Of a stretch of 64,000 nucleotides of DNA, positions 17,691 through 26,341 are shown one piece after another. This stretch comes from Algoriphagus chordae (GTDB taxonomy: Bacteria; Bacteroidota; Bacteroidia; Cytophagales; Cyclobacteriaceae): the NCBI RefSeq assembly GCF_003254055.1, contig NZ_QKZT01000003.1:1-64000 (forward strand), read 5' to 3'. The notes beneath the pieces are model-generated. The model was not told the DNA's origin. It ran no database searches and saw nothing but the letters and a program-made list of their open reading frames with translations. How positions within the stretch are numbered: the first letter of the stretch is position 1; the number at the start of each line of letters is the position of its first letter. Position numbers and translations under genes: made by a program.

Positions 17691-18212
17691 ATGGAATTGA
17701 ATCGAGTTTACTTTTTTACTGCAACTATTCGACATTGGATTCCTTTGTTAGAAAAAGATGGTTTTAAAGAAATTTTACTGTCTAGTCTGAGGCACCTAGT
17801 TACTCAAGGCTGTTTGAAAGTTTATGGATTTGTGATTATGCCTAATCATATACACCTAATCTTAGAGAGTTTGGAACTGAATGGGAAAGAGCTGCCACAT
17901 GCTAGTTTTTTAAAATATACAAGTCATAGTTTTCTGAAAAAGTTAAGTTCCGAATCACCGGATCTTCTGAGCAGCTTTAAGGTAAATCAATCGAATAAAA
18001 CACACGAGTTCTGGCAGAGAGACTCATTAGCTGTAGAGTTGTATAGTCCAGAATTAGTTTATCAAAAACTAGATTACGTACATAATAATCCATGTCAAAA
18101 GAAATGGATGTTGGCAAATGACCCTGTAAGTTATGCTTATTCTTCCTATTCTTTTTATGAGACAAACTTTGATAGGTTTGGTTTTTTGACTCACATCGGA
18201 GAGAGGCTATAA
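17691..18212 (+). CDS. REP-associated tyrosine transposase (RAYT, Y1 family)
   Basis: A 173-residue single-strand DNA nuclease of the IS200-like Y1 family. The HUH motif is visible as NHIHLIL (about residues 52-58), and the catalytic tyrosine lies in the typical YVHNNP motif (about 124-129). It also has FVIMPNH and a FWQRDSLAVEL stretch seen in this family. RAYTs cut and rejoin REP hairpins rather than mobilise an ordinary IS. Here the gene sits inside a dense array of candidate REPs. Length and motifs look intact, so the enzyme may be active. Confidence 0.92.
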   Translation: MELNRVYFFTATIRHWIPLLEKDGFKEILLSSLRHLVTQGCLKVYGFVIMPNHIHLILESLELNGKELPHASFLKYTSHSFLKKLSSESPDLLSSFKVNQSNKTHEFWQRDSLAVELYSPELVYQKLDYVHNNPCQKKWMLANDPVSYAYSSYSFYETNFDRFGFLTHIGERL

Positions 18213-18657
18213 TTTGCTGTTGCAATTCGAAAAGCCTATATCGGCGGTACCAAAATGCGAAAGCTTAAGGGTTGCCGTTTGTGGAGACACGAACGACGGC
18301 GTGAGCCTCTATCGACGGTACTAAAATGTGATACATTAAGAGTTGCCGTTCGGGCCAACAGTATTAGGTTTAAACCGCCACCGTGATTATCATTCGCCGC
18401 CGTGAGTGTCTTCACTTACGGTATCTATAAATATTGATAATTGAATAGGGCTTTACTATTCGTGGTGACATAAATATCGGTGTAATATTTGTTTAATAAT
18501 GAGGGGATTGTAGTCATTCGTGAGGACACGAACTACGGCGTGAATATGTGACGTTTAAGTATTGTCCTTCCTGGAGACACGAACGACGACAGAGCTCAGC
18601 AGCTGTTTAATAATGAGGAAATTAGTGTCATTCGTGAAGACACGAACGACGGAGCGA

Positions 18658-18733
18658 GTGGAAGTGCTCGCTGTATGATGGCTGAGATTTTTTTGAAAAA
18701 GGAAATAAATTGAATACGAATAGCCGTTCGTGA
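18658..18733 (+). repeat. Right 76-bp direct repeat (duplicated ctlX 3' end)
   Basis: Repeats 16701-16776 with one mismatch. It encodes residues 295-311 of ctlX, including Cys299, and the stop, but lacks any upstream coding sequence. The repeat ends within the first arm of the REP hairpin at 18723-18746. Confidence 0.9.
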
Positions 18734-18746
18734 AGACACGAACGGC
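18723..18746. repeat. Perfect terminal REP hairpin
   Basis: Ten-base arms GCCGTTCGTG and CACGAACGGC pair without mismatch around an AAGA loop. It marks the right boundary of the REP island. Confidence 0.85.
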
Positions 18747-18777
18747 GGTATTGTGTCTGATCCCAGACTTCCTTTGA

Positions 18778-18915
18778 TTATTGGATTTCTGGATCTACTC
18801 TTTTCTTTCTTGCAAGTTCGGTTTTTCCTAGGTCAGCAATGCTTTTGGCAGTTTCTGTCGCTGACTTTTTAATTTGAGCTTCTGTAGTAGAATTGTTGTT
18901 TTTGTTAGGTTTCAT
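18778..18915 (-). CDS. Small basic, Asn/Lys/Thr-rich protein
   Basis: A 45-residue ORF starting MKPNKNNNSTTEAQ, with a helical central part (IKKSATETAKSIADLG) and a basic end (ARKKRVDPEIQ). Composition is protein-like and the frame is clean, but I recognise no family. It lies alone between the REP island and purB. Confidence 0.45.
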   Translation of the reverse strand: MKPNKNNNSTTEAQIKKSATETAKSIADLGKTELARKKRVDPEIQ

Positions 18916-19096
18916 CTTATTGTTGGTTTAAAAATGATAAATAGTTAAATGCATGCAATTGTACTTGATGTGCATTTTTCTGTTTGACAAAAGGAAATTA
19001 ATGAATTTTTATTAGAATAGTACAATTCTTATTGATTGATTATCAGTTCATAGCATTGAATTCTTAATACTTGTCAAAAAAGTTTAAAAAAGAAGA

Positions 19097-19144
19097 GGGC
19101 TTAAAACCTCAAGAAATGTCTCCAAATCTTGAAATCTTAAGCCC
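19097..19144 (-). terminator. Terminator of purB
   Basis: An outer stem GGGCTTAA/TTAAGCCC and an inner stem CAAGA/TCTTG form a long hairpin, followed on the minus strand by CTCTTCTTTTTT. It lies about 50 nt beyond the purB stop. Confidence 0.75.
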
Positions 19145-19192
19145 TTAAATAACTGCTTCTGGCTGCCAGGTTGAACTGACATCCTTGACTGA

Positions 19193-20536
19193 TTAGATTC
19201 CAGTATAATTGAATGGTGAAATTAGGCTAAGCTCAGCCTTCAATTCATCAGAAATAGGAAGATTAGAGATGAATTCTGAGATAGATTTTTCAGTGATCTT
19301 CGTGTTTGTCCTAGTCAGGTCTTTTAGCGCTTCGTAAGGTTTTGGAAAACCTTCTCTTCTCAAAACAGTTTGGATAGCTTCAGCAACAACTGCCCAATTT
19401 TCTTCCAAATCAGCATGGATAGCAGCTTCGTTCAATTCCAACTTGCCAAGACCTTTTAGTAAGGATTCAAAGGATATCAACATATGCCCAAGAGGGACTC
19501 CGATTATCCTAAGAACAGTACTATCGGTCAAATCACGCTGCAATCTCGAAACTGGAAGCTTTGCAGCCAAATGCTCAAGCAATGCATTGGCAATACCCAA
19601 ATTCCCTTCGGCATTCTCGAAATCAATTGGATTGACTTTATGAGGCATCGCGGAAGATCCAATTTCTCCTGCTTTGATTTTTTGCTTGAAGTAATTCATG
19701 GCTACGTACTGCCAAACATCCTTCGAAAGATCCAGTAGAATGGTATTAATTCTTTTTAAGCCATCAAAAACAGCAGCAAGATTGTCATAATGCTCAATCT
19801 GGGTGGTTGGGTAACTTCTTTCTAATCCCAGATATTCTCCCACAAATTGGAATGCGAATTCATTCCACTCAAAAGAAGGATATGCTACATGATGGGCATT
19901 CATATTGCCTGTGGCTCCACCAAATTTTGCTGAGAATGGAATATGGTTCAGTAATATCAATTGCTTCTGAAGGCGAATTACAAATACTTCAATCTCTTTG
20001 CCCAAACGGGTAGGTGATGCAGGTTGTCCATGAGTTTTTGCCAGCATTGGAATATCTTTCCATTCTGTTGCCAAAACCTGAAGTCTATTGATCACTGCAG
20101 CTAATTGAGGTAAAATAACCTCCTGCAAGCCTTCCTTGAGCATCAATGGCGTTGCGGTATTATTGATGTCTTGGGAGGTCAAGCCAAAATGTATAAATTC
20201 TTTATAAGCTTCCAGCTTCAATGCATCGAATTTCTCCTTTAGGAAATATTCCACTGCCTTCACGTCGTGATTGGTGATTTTTTCGGTGGCTTTGATGGTG
20301 TCGGCATCATCCATCGAAAACTCTGAGACAATTGCTCTAAGTTTTTCAAATAGGCTTTTGTCAAAGTCCTTTAATTGTGGCAATGGAAGTTCGCACAGTG
20401 CGATGAAATATTCTACTTCGACATGAACACGGTATTTGATCAGCGCAAATTCAGAAAAATAAGCTCTCAATGGAGCTGTTTTGCCAGCATAGCGGCCATC
20501 TACAGAGGTTACTGCAGTCAATGCATTTAATTCCAT
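19193..20536 (-). CDS. purB: Adenylosuccinate lyase
   Basis: A 447-residue fumarase-superfamily enzyme that splits SAICAR and adenylosuccinate, releasing fumarate in purine synthesis. The family signature GSSAMPHKVNP, with the catalytic serine loop, is intact, as are THGQPASPT and TSQDINNTATPLML. The ORF can begin with GTG at 20539, but the adjacent ATG at 20536 is the likelier start. It has its own terminator. Cytoplasmic homotetramer by family. Confidence 0.97.
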   Translation of the reverse strand: MELNALTAVTSVDGRYAGKTAPLRAYFSEFALIKYRVHVEVEYFIALCELPLPQLKDFDKSLFEKLRAIVSEFSMDDADTIKATEKITNHDVKAVEYFLKEKFDALKLEAYKEFIHFGLTSQDINNTATPLMLKEGLQEVILPQLAAVINRLQVLATEWKDIPMLAKTHGQPASPTRLGKEIEVFVIRLQKQLILLNHIPFSAKFGGATGNMNAHHVAYPSFEWNEFAFQFVGEYLGLERSYPTTQIEHYDNLAAVFDGLKRINTILLDLSKDVWQYVAMNYFKQKIKAGEIGSSAMPHKVNPIDFENAEGNLGIANALLEHLAAKLPVSRLQRDLTDSTVLRIIGVPLGHMLISFESLLKGLGKLELNEAAIHADLEENWAVVAEAIQTVLRREGFPKPYEALKDLTRTNTKITEKSISEFISNLPISDELKAELSLISPFNYTGI

Positions 20537-20710
20537 CACTTTTCAATTTGGTTTTAGGAAGATGTAAAGTTAATTTTTTGAAGCCAAAACATGGGCTTTC
20601 AGCTAGCTAAATCAGGAAATAACATGTAATTAATTCGAACTAGCGAGAGATTATCTGGGTTAAGAATTGCAAATAATCAGCATCATGCCGAAATATTTAG
20701 CTTTGCTGGT

Positions 20711-20718
20711 TAATTTTG
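20711..20718 (+). promoter_or_regulatory. Possible -7 box before the PaaE-like gene
   Basis: TAATTTTG fits the Bacteroidota -7 consensus TAnnTTTG and lies 35 nt before the ATG. I found no well-spaced -33 TTTG, so support is weak. Confidence 0.3.
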
Positions 20719-20752
20719 CAACCGTTTAAACAGATAAAAGCTCAGATCAGGA

Positions 20753-21856
20753 ATGTTCAATATATTTAAGAAAAAGAAGGAAGAGGTAAAAGAGTCACAG
20801 TTTTTGCCACTGAAAGTGAGAGAGGTAGTAAGAGAGACAGAAGATACAGTAACATTGTATTTTGAGCAGCCTGAACCATTTCTTGATTATAAGCCAGGTC
20901 AATTCCTGACGCTAGTGATGGATTTTGAAGGTAAAGAACAGCGTAGATCTTACAGTTTATGTACCTCTCCTTATGTAGATCCTTTTCCAGGAATATCTGT
21001 AAAGCGTGTTCCTAAAGGGAAGTTTTCTAATTTTTTAAATGAGTTTGTTTTCCCCGGAAAAACCATCAATGTACTGAAGCCTCTGGGCAACTTTACCACT
21101 GATTTTCACTCCAAAAACAAAAAGCATTTTTTCTTAGTAGCTGCTGGTAGCGGAATCACGCCTATCATGGGAATTATGAAATCAGTGTTGGTGAATGAGC
21201 CTAATTCGAAGGTGTCTTTGCTGTATTGTAGCCGTAATGAAAACCAAATCATTTTCAAAAAGGAAATCGAATCATTGGTTGAGAAAAATACAGATAGACT
21301 TGAAGTAATTCATAATCTGAGTCAGCCTTCTACTGAATGGACTGGAATGAAAGGCAGATTGACGAAGGAAAATATCCTTGAGTTTGCTAAAAAAGCTGAA
21401 GCTGAGCCAGATTTTGAGAAAGAGTATTTTGCCTGTGGTCCAGAAGGAATAATGGATAATGTAGTCACCGTCTTGGATGAATTGGGAGTTCCGAGTGAAA
21501 AAGTGCATCGTGAAAGCTTTTATTCTGCAGCCGCAGATAAGGCACATGATGATGCCGCTCACGGGATTACCGGTGAATTAATGACCAGAGATGTGACAGT
21601 GATTCTGGAAGGTGATGAATCCTTAGTCACTGTAGCTCCAGACAAGACTATTCTTGAAGCTGGGCTCGGACAGGATTTGAATATGCCGTACTCTTGTCAA
21701 AGTGGTCTTTGTACCGCCTGCAGAGGAAGGTTACTTAGCGGAAAGGTGAAAATGGATGAGGATGCTGGCTTAAGTCCTAATGAGCTTGAGGCAGGCTATG
21801 TGTTATGCTGCGTATCACATCCATTGACTGATGATGTAAAGATCAATATTGAGTAA
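20753..21856 (+). CDS. PaaE-like ferredoxin reductase with C-terminal [2Fe-2S] domain
   Basis: A 367-residue electron-transfer protein with an FAD domain (RRSYSLCTSP binds flavin, about 65-74), an NAD(P) domain (AAGSGITPIMG and YFACGPEGIM), and a C-terminal plant-type ferredoxin domain with CQSGLCTAC and the later Cys in CCVSHP. This order is that of the phenylacetyl-CoA epoxidase reductase PaaE and related hydroxylase reductases. No other paa genes are near, so its partner oxygenase or desaturase is unknown. The stop overlaps the next gene by 8 nt. Confidence 0.85.
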   Translation: MFNIFKKKKEEVKESQFLPLKVREVVRETEDTVTLYFEQPEPFLDYKPGQFLTLVMDFEGKEQRRSYSLCTSPYVDPFPGISVKRVPKGKFSNFLNEFVFPGKTINVLKPLGNFTTDFHSKNKKHFFLVAAGSGITPIMGIMKSVLVNEPNSKVSLLYCSRNENQIIFKKEIESLVEKNTDRLEVIHNLSQPSTEWTGMKGRLTKENILEFAKKAEAEPDFEKEYFACGPEGIMDNVVTVLDELGVPSEKVHRESFYSAAADKAHDDAAHGITGELMTRDVTVILEGDESLVTVAPDKTILEAGLGQDLNMPYSCQSGLCTACRGRLLSGKVKMDEDAGLSPNELEAGYVLCCVSHPLTDDVKINIE

Positions 21857-22373
21857 TTCAGGTAATTTTACTAAAACCCCCATTTTGGAAATTCAGGAAT
21901 ACAGGAAGGTTTATAAAAACCTTGATCGACTTATTTTGATTCTTTTGGTGCTGGTACTTCCCATTTTCGGAATGATTTATCTATATCAATCCTCTGGAAA
22001 AGTAACCTGGAATTTGCCAGAATTACCCTTAGTTCTGGGGCAAATTCTAACAGGAGCAGGAGTGGGGCTACTGTTGGCGCAGTACCTGCTTTTTAGAAAA
22101 AGAGTAAAGGCTGTATTCCAAACAGATGATTTGCTGGTAAAGCTAAAAATCTATGCTAAAGCTACTCGGGAGCGCTATTTTATGCTCTTCGCTGTCGCGC
22201 TGCTTTGTTCGGTAGGCTTACTTTTCTTTGGATCAGCCATCTTTAATGTGATTTTCGCAACAGCCCTTTTCTTCTTTTCTGTAGGCAAACCTAGTCCTGA
22301 GCGTATCAAGACTTTGCTAAAGCTCAATGCAGAAGATGCTGAGCTTATAAGGTTGGCGTCGAGACCAGATTGA
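21849..22373 (+). CDS. Small multi-pass membrane protein, TTG start
   Basis: A 174-residue protein with hydrophobic segments at about 30-47, 60-82, 112-128 and 130-145, and a charged C-terminus. The only reasonable start is a TTG overlapping the end of the upstream gene by 8 nt, which suggests coupled translation with the PaaE-like reductase. I recognise no family. It could be a membrane partner, but nothing shows this. Confidence 0.65.
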   Translation: MSNSGNFTKTPILEIQEYRKVYKNLDRLILILLVLVLPIFGMIYLYQSSGKVTWNLPELPLVLGQILTGAGVGLLLAQYLLFRKRVKAVFQTDDLLVKLKIYAKATRERYFMLFAVALLCSVGLLFFGSAIFNVIFATALFFFSVGKPSPERIKTLLKLNAEDAELIRLASRPD

Positions 22374-22569
22374 GATTAGATTTAAGATATTAGATTCAAG
22401 AGTTTAGAGCCAAGAAACTATTTGAGATCTGACGGAGAAAGTTTGCTTGAAAAAGAGTAAGCCTATTATTTAAGAAATCTGGCATTAGAAAAAGGTTGAA
22501 CTCCCTGGATACTTCCTTGAGCCCTACACTGCAAATACATCAGAATACTCACGGGTAAAATATTCGCAT

Positions 22570-22604
22570 AAAAAAAGCCAACCCATTCTGGATTGGCCTT
22601 TTCG
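22570..22604 (-). terminator. Terminator of the DUF4097/ECF operon
   Basis: On the minus strand GCCAATCC pairs with GGGTTGGC around AGAAT and is followed by seven Ts. It lies 17 nt after the last gene of the operon. Confidence 0.75.
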
Positions 22605-22620
22605 GATTTATTATAGCTAA

Positions 22621-23550
22621 TTAATTCTCGATTGTGATATTTCCTGAGGAAATAGATCCTTTCACCCAATCAGAAGCATCATTGTCAATTTCTAGGTTTT
22701 TGCCAGTATTGATACCGCCTACTTTTAGGTTTCCCGAGGATGCTTTTAGAGAGAAATTATAATCTTTCAAGTTGGAAGGAGTTTGTACTTTGAAGTTTCC
22801 AGAAGTACCGTTGAAATTTGTGTTACCACTTAATCCTGCATTGGTAGCTCGGATATTTCCTGAGGTGAATTTCAAAGAACCCAAAGATCCTATATTGCTC
22901 AGTTTGGCACTACCTGAAGTCAGTGAAACACTCAGTTGCCCTTTTATACGATCAGCAGTAAGAGATCCACTGGTAGATTGGTAATCCACATCACCACCGA
23001 TATTACTGATATCAGCATTTCCTGAAGTCACTCCAGCGTCGATATCTCCAGATATTTTGTCTACGTATAAAGAACCGGAACTTGCTTTGATTTTCAAATC
23101 ACCAGAGATATTTGTGGCAGAGATCTTACCAGAAGATACTCGTAGGTTAGTCATATCTCCGACTACTTTATCGACATCCACTTTACCCGAGGAGTTTTTC
23201 ATATCTAGGTCAATATTCATTGGGCCGGTGATTTTGATATAGCCTTTGTTCCGGTTATTTCCCCAAGAAGAGTTTTTAGAACTGCGCTCGTGTGAGATTT
23301 TCAGCACATCGCCGACAGTTACAAAAATGATGTCCTGATTTTCATCATTTGATTCAAGATAGGCTTCCACGGTTACATTAGCGGCTGAGCCTCCTTGGAA
23401 GGAAACATCCAACCAACCGCCGCTTACCTCGATAGCCTTGATGTTGGAGTAGTTTTTATTGGCATCTACCAATACCTTTTGTGCAAAGCTGACCACTGTG
23501 ATCAGCATCATGGCCAATGCCAGGCTCGATAATTTGAAGAATTTCTGCAT
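22621..23550 (-). CDS. Secreted DUF4097-type beta-repeat protein
   Basis: A 309-residue protein with a signal peptide (about 1-23). Its body is a run of short repeats such as SSGSLYVDKISGD and TSGNADISNIGGD, typical of DUF4097 right-handed beta-solenoid proteins (also called adhesin-like). The role is unknown. It is the last gene of the ECF sigma operon, 11 nt after the smaller barrel gene, so it is probably part of the same envelope response. Confidence 0.85.
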   Translation of the reverse strand: MQKFFKLSSLALAMMLITVVSFAQKVLVDANKNYSNIKAIEVSGGWLDVSFQGGSAANVTVEAYLESNDENQDIIFVTVGDVLKISHERSSKNSSWGNNRNKGYIKITGPMNIDLDMKNSSGKVDVDKVVGDMTNLRVSSGKISATNISGDLKIKASSGSLYVDKISGDIDAGVTSGNADISNIGGDVDYQSTSGSLTADRIKGQLSVSLTSGSAKLSNIGSLGSLKFTSGNIRATNAGLSGNTNFNGTSGNFKVQTPSNLKDYNFSLKASSGNLKVGGINTGKNLEIDNDASDWVKGSISSGNITIEN

Positions 23551-23561
23551 AGTTAAGTTGT

Positions 23562-24362
23562 TTATCTAATGGTGACTCCGAAGCTCAGCGCTTGAACTTC
23601 TGGACCCAAATTTTCTTGGAATAGGTTGTTTAAATCATAGTTAAAGAATAAGGTGACATCACTCACTCCGATTTCTGCTCTCAGGCCATAGCGAAAGTTT
23701 TCCACGTACATATTGGACTTTTCAAATTGCTTTTGCTTTTTACCGTTTTCATCGTCATATACATATTTTCCTCGGCCCCCAATTCTCACTCCTGCATAGC
23801 CACCCATGCCAAGTCGGAGTTTTTGGTTATTGGTTAGTAGGGTAGGGACTAAAGTGAAGTTCAGGTAGGAAGCAGATATTTTGGATTTTGTTCCGGTACC
23901 AGGTCCAGTAAATTCCTCCCAGACGATACCATCTGGAGTTTTTACCGCTATTAGACTTCTATCTTCAAGTTTGAAATTGTACCAGTTTACTCCGATACTG
24001 GAATAGAGTTGGAAGTTTTTGGAGACTTTAGTTTTCCCCAAAATATTGATGGCATAGTACCAAGATCCCCAGGGTTTTACAGTGGGCATTTGATCGGTGG
24101 GAGCAACCTGATTGATTCCCAGTTCTGTATCTAATCCTACGGTAAACTTACTTCTCTTTTGAATGTCTTTGATCTTTACTTCATCGTTTTCCTCAACTGT
24201 GAGGAGCCATTTTCCGTCTTCTTTTTGCTTATAAGTCCAGTCGTTTCCGAAGACCGATATTATTTTACTTTTGGTGTAAATAACTGTGTCAGGTTCGCTC
24301 TGAGCGAAAGCTTGGCTTAAACTCAGTACAAGGAATAATAGTGGTAGTAGTGTAGTTTTCAT
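23562..24362 (-). CDS. Outer-membrane barrel protein (paralogue 2)
   Basis: A 266-residue protein with signal peptide (about 1-20), a short strand-rich N-terminal part, then alternating aromatic strands and the C-terminal VTLFFNYDLNNLFQ-LGPEVQALSFGVTIR typical of an outer-membrane barrel end. It is clearly similar to the upstream 343-residue protein: both have a W-GSW block, an SKISASYL block, an NFRYG block and the YDLN-LFQE-GPE ending. They are therefore paralogues from local duplication. Role unknown. Confidence 0.75.
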   Translation of the reverse strand: MKTTLLPLLFLVLSLSQAFAQSEPDTVIYTKSKIISVFGNDWTYKQKEDGKWLLTVEENDEVKIKDIQKRSKFTVGLDTELGINQVAPTDQMPTVKPWGSWYYAINILGKTKVSKNFQLYSSIGVNWYNFKLEDRSLIAVKTPDGIVWEEFTGPGTGTKSKISASYLNFTLVPTLLTNNQKLRLGMGGYAGVRIGGRGKYVYDDENGKKQKQFEKSNMYVENFRYGLRAEIGVSDVTLFFNYDLNNLFQENLGPEVQALSFGVTIR

Positions 24363-24398
24363 GAAATAAAAGGTTTGACTAAAAATTTGTTTTTACAT

Positions 24399-24462
24399 GT
24401 CAGACTGAGCCAAGTCGAAGCCAATTTCGATCCCGATAACTATCGACTTCGCTCAATTTGAC
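24399..24462. repeat. Imperfect inverted repeat between the barrel genes
   Basis: GTCAGACTGAGC with AAGTCGAAG on the left pairs imperfectly with CTTCGCTCAATTTGAC on the right, and CCCGATAACTATCG lies in the loop. CTGAGC-AGTCGAAG is like short repeats I recall from Cytophagales intergenic DNA, and related blocks occur at 39061-39103 and 46517-46558. It sits in the only sizeable gap of the operon. Confidence 0.55.
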
Positions 24463-24485
24463 TAAACTCATGATGATGAATTCCC

Positions 24486-25517
24486 TTAAAGTACTATTCC
24501 GAATGTGATTGGATTTAGCTCAGGTCCTTTTCCTTCCTGGAATAATTCGTTTAGGTCATATGTCGTGAAGAATTTAACTCTTCCGATTCCTAGTTCACCT
24601 CGTATGCCATATCGGAAATTCTGTAGATAAAGACCTGTGTCTTGCTTGTCTTTATGTCGACCTGAGCCTCCCAATTCACGATATACGTATTTAGATTGAC
24701 CTCCCAATCTGTAGCCAGCATAAGGTCCAGCAGCAAGCCTAACTCCTCTTCGACCATTGTCTTTCATCTTCCCGAAATCCAATTCCAACATAGTCATTGC
24801 TGTGATATAGGAAGCTGAGATTTTGCTTTTAAATCCGTCTACATCAGTCCTTTGGATAAAGTCAATCGCGTCATCACCTCTTACAGCCTGATAATCTCTA
24901 TTTTCGAATTTGAAGTTGTAGAACTGGAAACCTAAGCCGAAGTCCCAATAGAAACCTTTGGAGATTCGCTGGGCAGCCATAAAGTTTAGGCCTACATTCC
25001 AGCTTCCCCAGCCTTTGACTGCATATGGTTCATCGGAGGTAGGGAACTTGCCATCTTCCAAGTAGTTGTTTACGCCCAGATCCATGTTGAAGTAGGTTCT
25101 GAATGGTGGATCACTTCGTCTTTTTAGTCCTGGTTCCAAGCGAACTTTGGTGTTTTCTCCCGTTTCATCCACCAGCAATCTAAGGCCTCCGATATAGACT
25201 TCTGTTTCTGCTCCGTCTTCTGTCACCTTCACAATCTGTTTTGATGAGCCATCTTTGCGTTTGATCTCAACGATAGTGCTTTCCCCAGTGTCTTCATTTT
25301 CTTCCAGATCAAGCTCACGGATGATCTGATTAATGTTCATCAGTTTCAGCTTCTCAAAATCTTCTTTGCTGTCCACCATGATGACGATTCTTCCGGATTT
25401 CCCGAATTCTACCACAATACTGTCGCTAGGAACTTTGTGGTCTATGGATAGCATGGTACTGGCATAGCCTACCTGCACAAGTGCCATCAAGCAAAATAAT
25501 AGGATGTATTTCTTCAT
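24486..25517 (-). CDS. Outer-membrane barrel protein (paralogue 1)
   Basis: A 343-residue protein with signal peptide (about 1-19), an acidic helical N-terminal part (about 30-130) that the paralogue largely lacks, then barrel-like strands with VKGWGSWNVGLNF, SKISASYIT, GPYAGYRLGG and an aromatic barrel end. It is probably an outer-membrane protein with a periplasmic N-terminal domain. It follows the anti-sigma-like gene by 32 nt in the ECF operon. Confidence 0.75.
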   Translation of the reverse strand: MKKYILLFCLMALVQVGYASTMLSIDHKVPSDSIVVEFGKSGRIVIMVDSKEDFEKLKLMNINQIIRELDLEENEDTGESTIVEIKRKDGSSKQIVKVTEDGAETEVYIGGLRLLVDETGENTKVRLEPGLKRRSDPPFRTYFNMDLGVNNYLEDGKFPTSDEPYAVKGWGSWNVGLNFMAAQRISKGFYWDFGLGFQFYNFKFENRDYQAVRGDDAIDFIQRTDVDGFKSKISASYITAMTMLELDFGKMKDNGRRGVRLAAGPYAGYRLGGQSKYVYRELGGSGRHKDKQDTGLYLQNFRYGIRGELGIGRVKFFTTYDLNELFQEGKGPELNPITFGIVL

Positions 25518-25549
25518 TTTAAGTTTCGATTAATGCTAGTTGGTGAGTA

Positions 25550-26341
25550 TTAGTCTTCAGCTCTGGTTTTTTTGGAAGTGATACTCGCGAATAGATTGTT
25601 TTTTGCATCCTGCAGGTCTGCAAATCCCTGGTCTACTTTGCCAAGTAATCCTTCCACTTCATTGACTGTTTTGCCGATTCCGGCTATTAAGTTTTTATCC
25701 TTAGGCTCTTCCTTGAGTCCACTAGAATAGATTTTCACTTTATAGGCTGGCTCTTCTTGAGCTGGCTCAGTTACTTCTGCCACTGCTTTTTCCAATTCCA
25801 ATGCAGGAAGTTCTGGCTGCGTGATTTCTGGTGTTTCTATTTCTAAGGTTGGAACTATTACCTGCACTGGTTCTTCTTGCTTTGGCTCTTCTTTTACTTC
25901 ATTCATCGCAACTAGATTTTGAGGAGCTGTTGACTTTGATTTCTGAGTTGTAGAAGGATTAGCTGGTTTAGTAGTGGTAATAGTTGGCTTAGTATTTAAT
26001 TCCTCAGGTGTCTGCGAATTTTCTGTTTCTATTGGTGATTCCTCAGTTACTTCAGCTGAGTTTGTTTCTGTTGGAGTAGGAGTGTCAATCAGCTCTTCTG
26101 TAGAATTGTCGGCTAGCATCGGCTGTTCGACAGCTATATTTCCTTCTTTCAGTACCAAGTATCCTATGGTGAATAGGATAGTCAGAGAAGCTGCAGCTGC
26201 CCACCATATCCCTTTGTTGGATTTGGATTTTTGGGGAAGCTGAGACTCAAGTCTTTCCCAGGCAAGTGCACTTGGTTTTTCTGTATGGTTTTCGAGTTTC
26301 TCTTTGAAAAACTGATCGAGATTATTTTTTTCCTTAGCCAT
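25550..26341 (-). CDS. Single-pass membrane protein, probable anti-sigma factor
   Basis: From the ATG at 26341 the product is 263 residues. It has a short cytoplasmic N-terminus with FFKEKLENH and AWERLESQLPQ, one membrane segment (about 43-60, WWAAAASLTILFTIGYLVL), then a long Glu/Pro/Thr-rich periplasmic region. This layout and its position right after an ECF sigma gene (8-nt overlap) fit a sigma-binding anti-sigma factor. No zinc-binding ZAS motif is seen. A longer start at 26374 is possible but less likely. Confidence 0.75.
   Translation of the reverse strand: MAKEKNNLDQFFKEKLENHTEKPSALAWERLESQLPQKSKSNKGIWWAAAASLTILFTIGYLVLKEGNIAVEQPMLADNSTEELIDTPTPTETNSAEVTEESPIETENSQTPEELNTKPTITTTKPANPSTTQKSKSTAPQNLVAMNEVKEEPKQEEPVQVIVPTLEIETPEITQPELPALELEKAVAEVTEPAQEEPAYKVKIYSSGLKEEPKDKNLIAGIGKTVNEVEGLLGKVDQGFADLQDAKNNLFASITSKKTRAED

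Larger units (their letters stand above)
18213..18777. repeat. REP hairpin array downstream of the RAYT gene
   Basis: Two diverged repeats of about 62 nt with CGGTACNAAAATG lie at about 18240-18355. They are followed by a diverged copy of the 299-bp unit (about 18390-18655). Hairpins lie at 18276-18295, 18398-18421, 18513-18536, 18564-18587, 18627-18650 and 18723-18746. The block ends with the second copy of the ctlX 3' end. Confidence 0.8.

Noticed and set aside
17691..18212. RAYT gene as an ordinary IS200/IS605 element
   Set aside because: The YVHNNP motif and dense REP hairpins fit a RAYT. There are no clear single left and right ends and no tnpB.
20753..21856. Phenylacetate degradation operon
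   Set aside because: Only the PaaE-like reductase is present. None of paaABCD or ligase genes are near.
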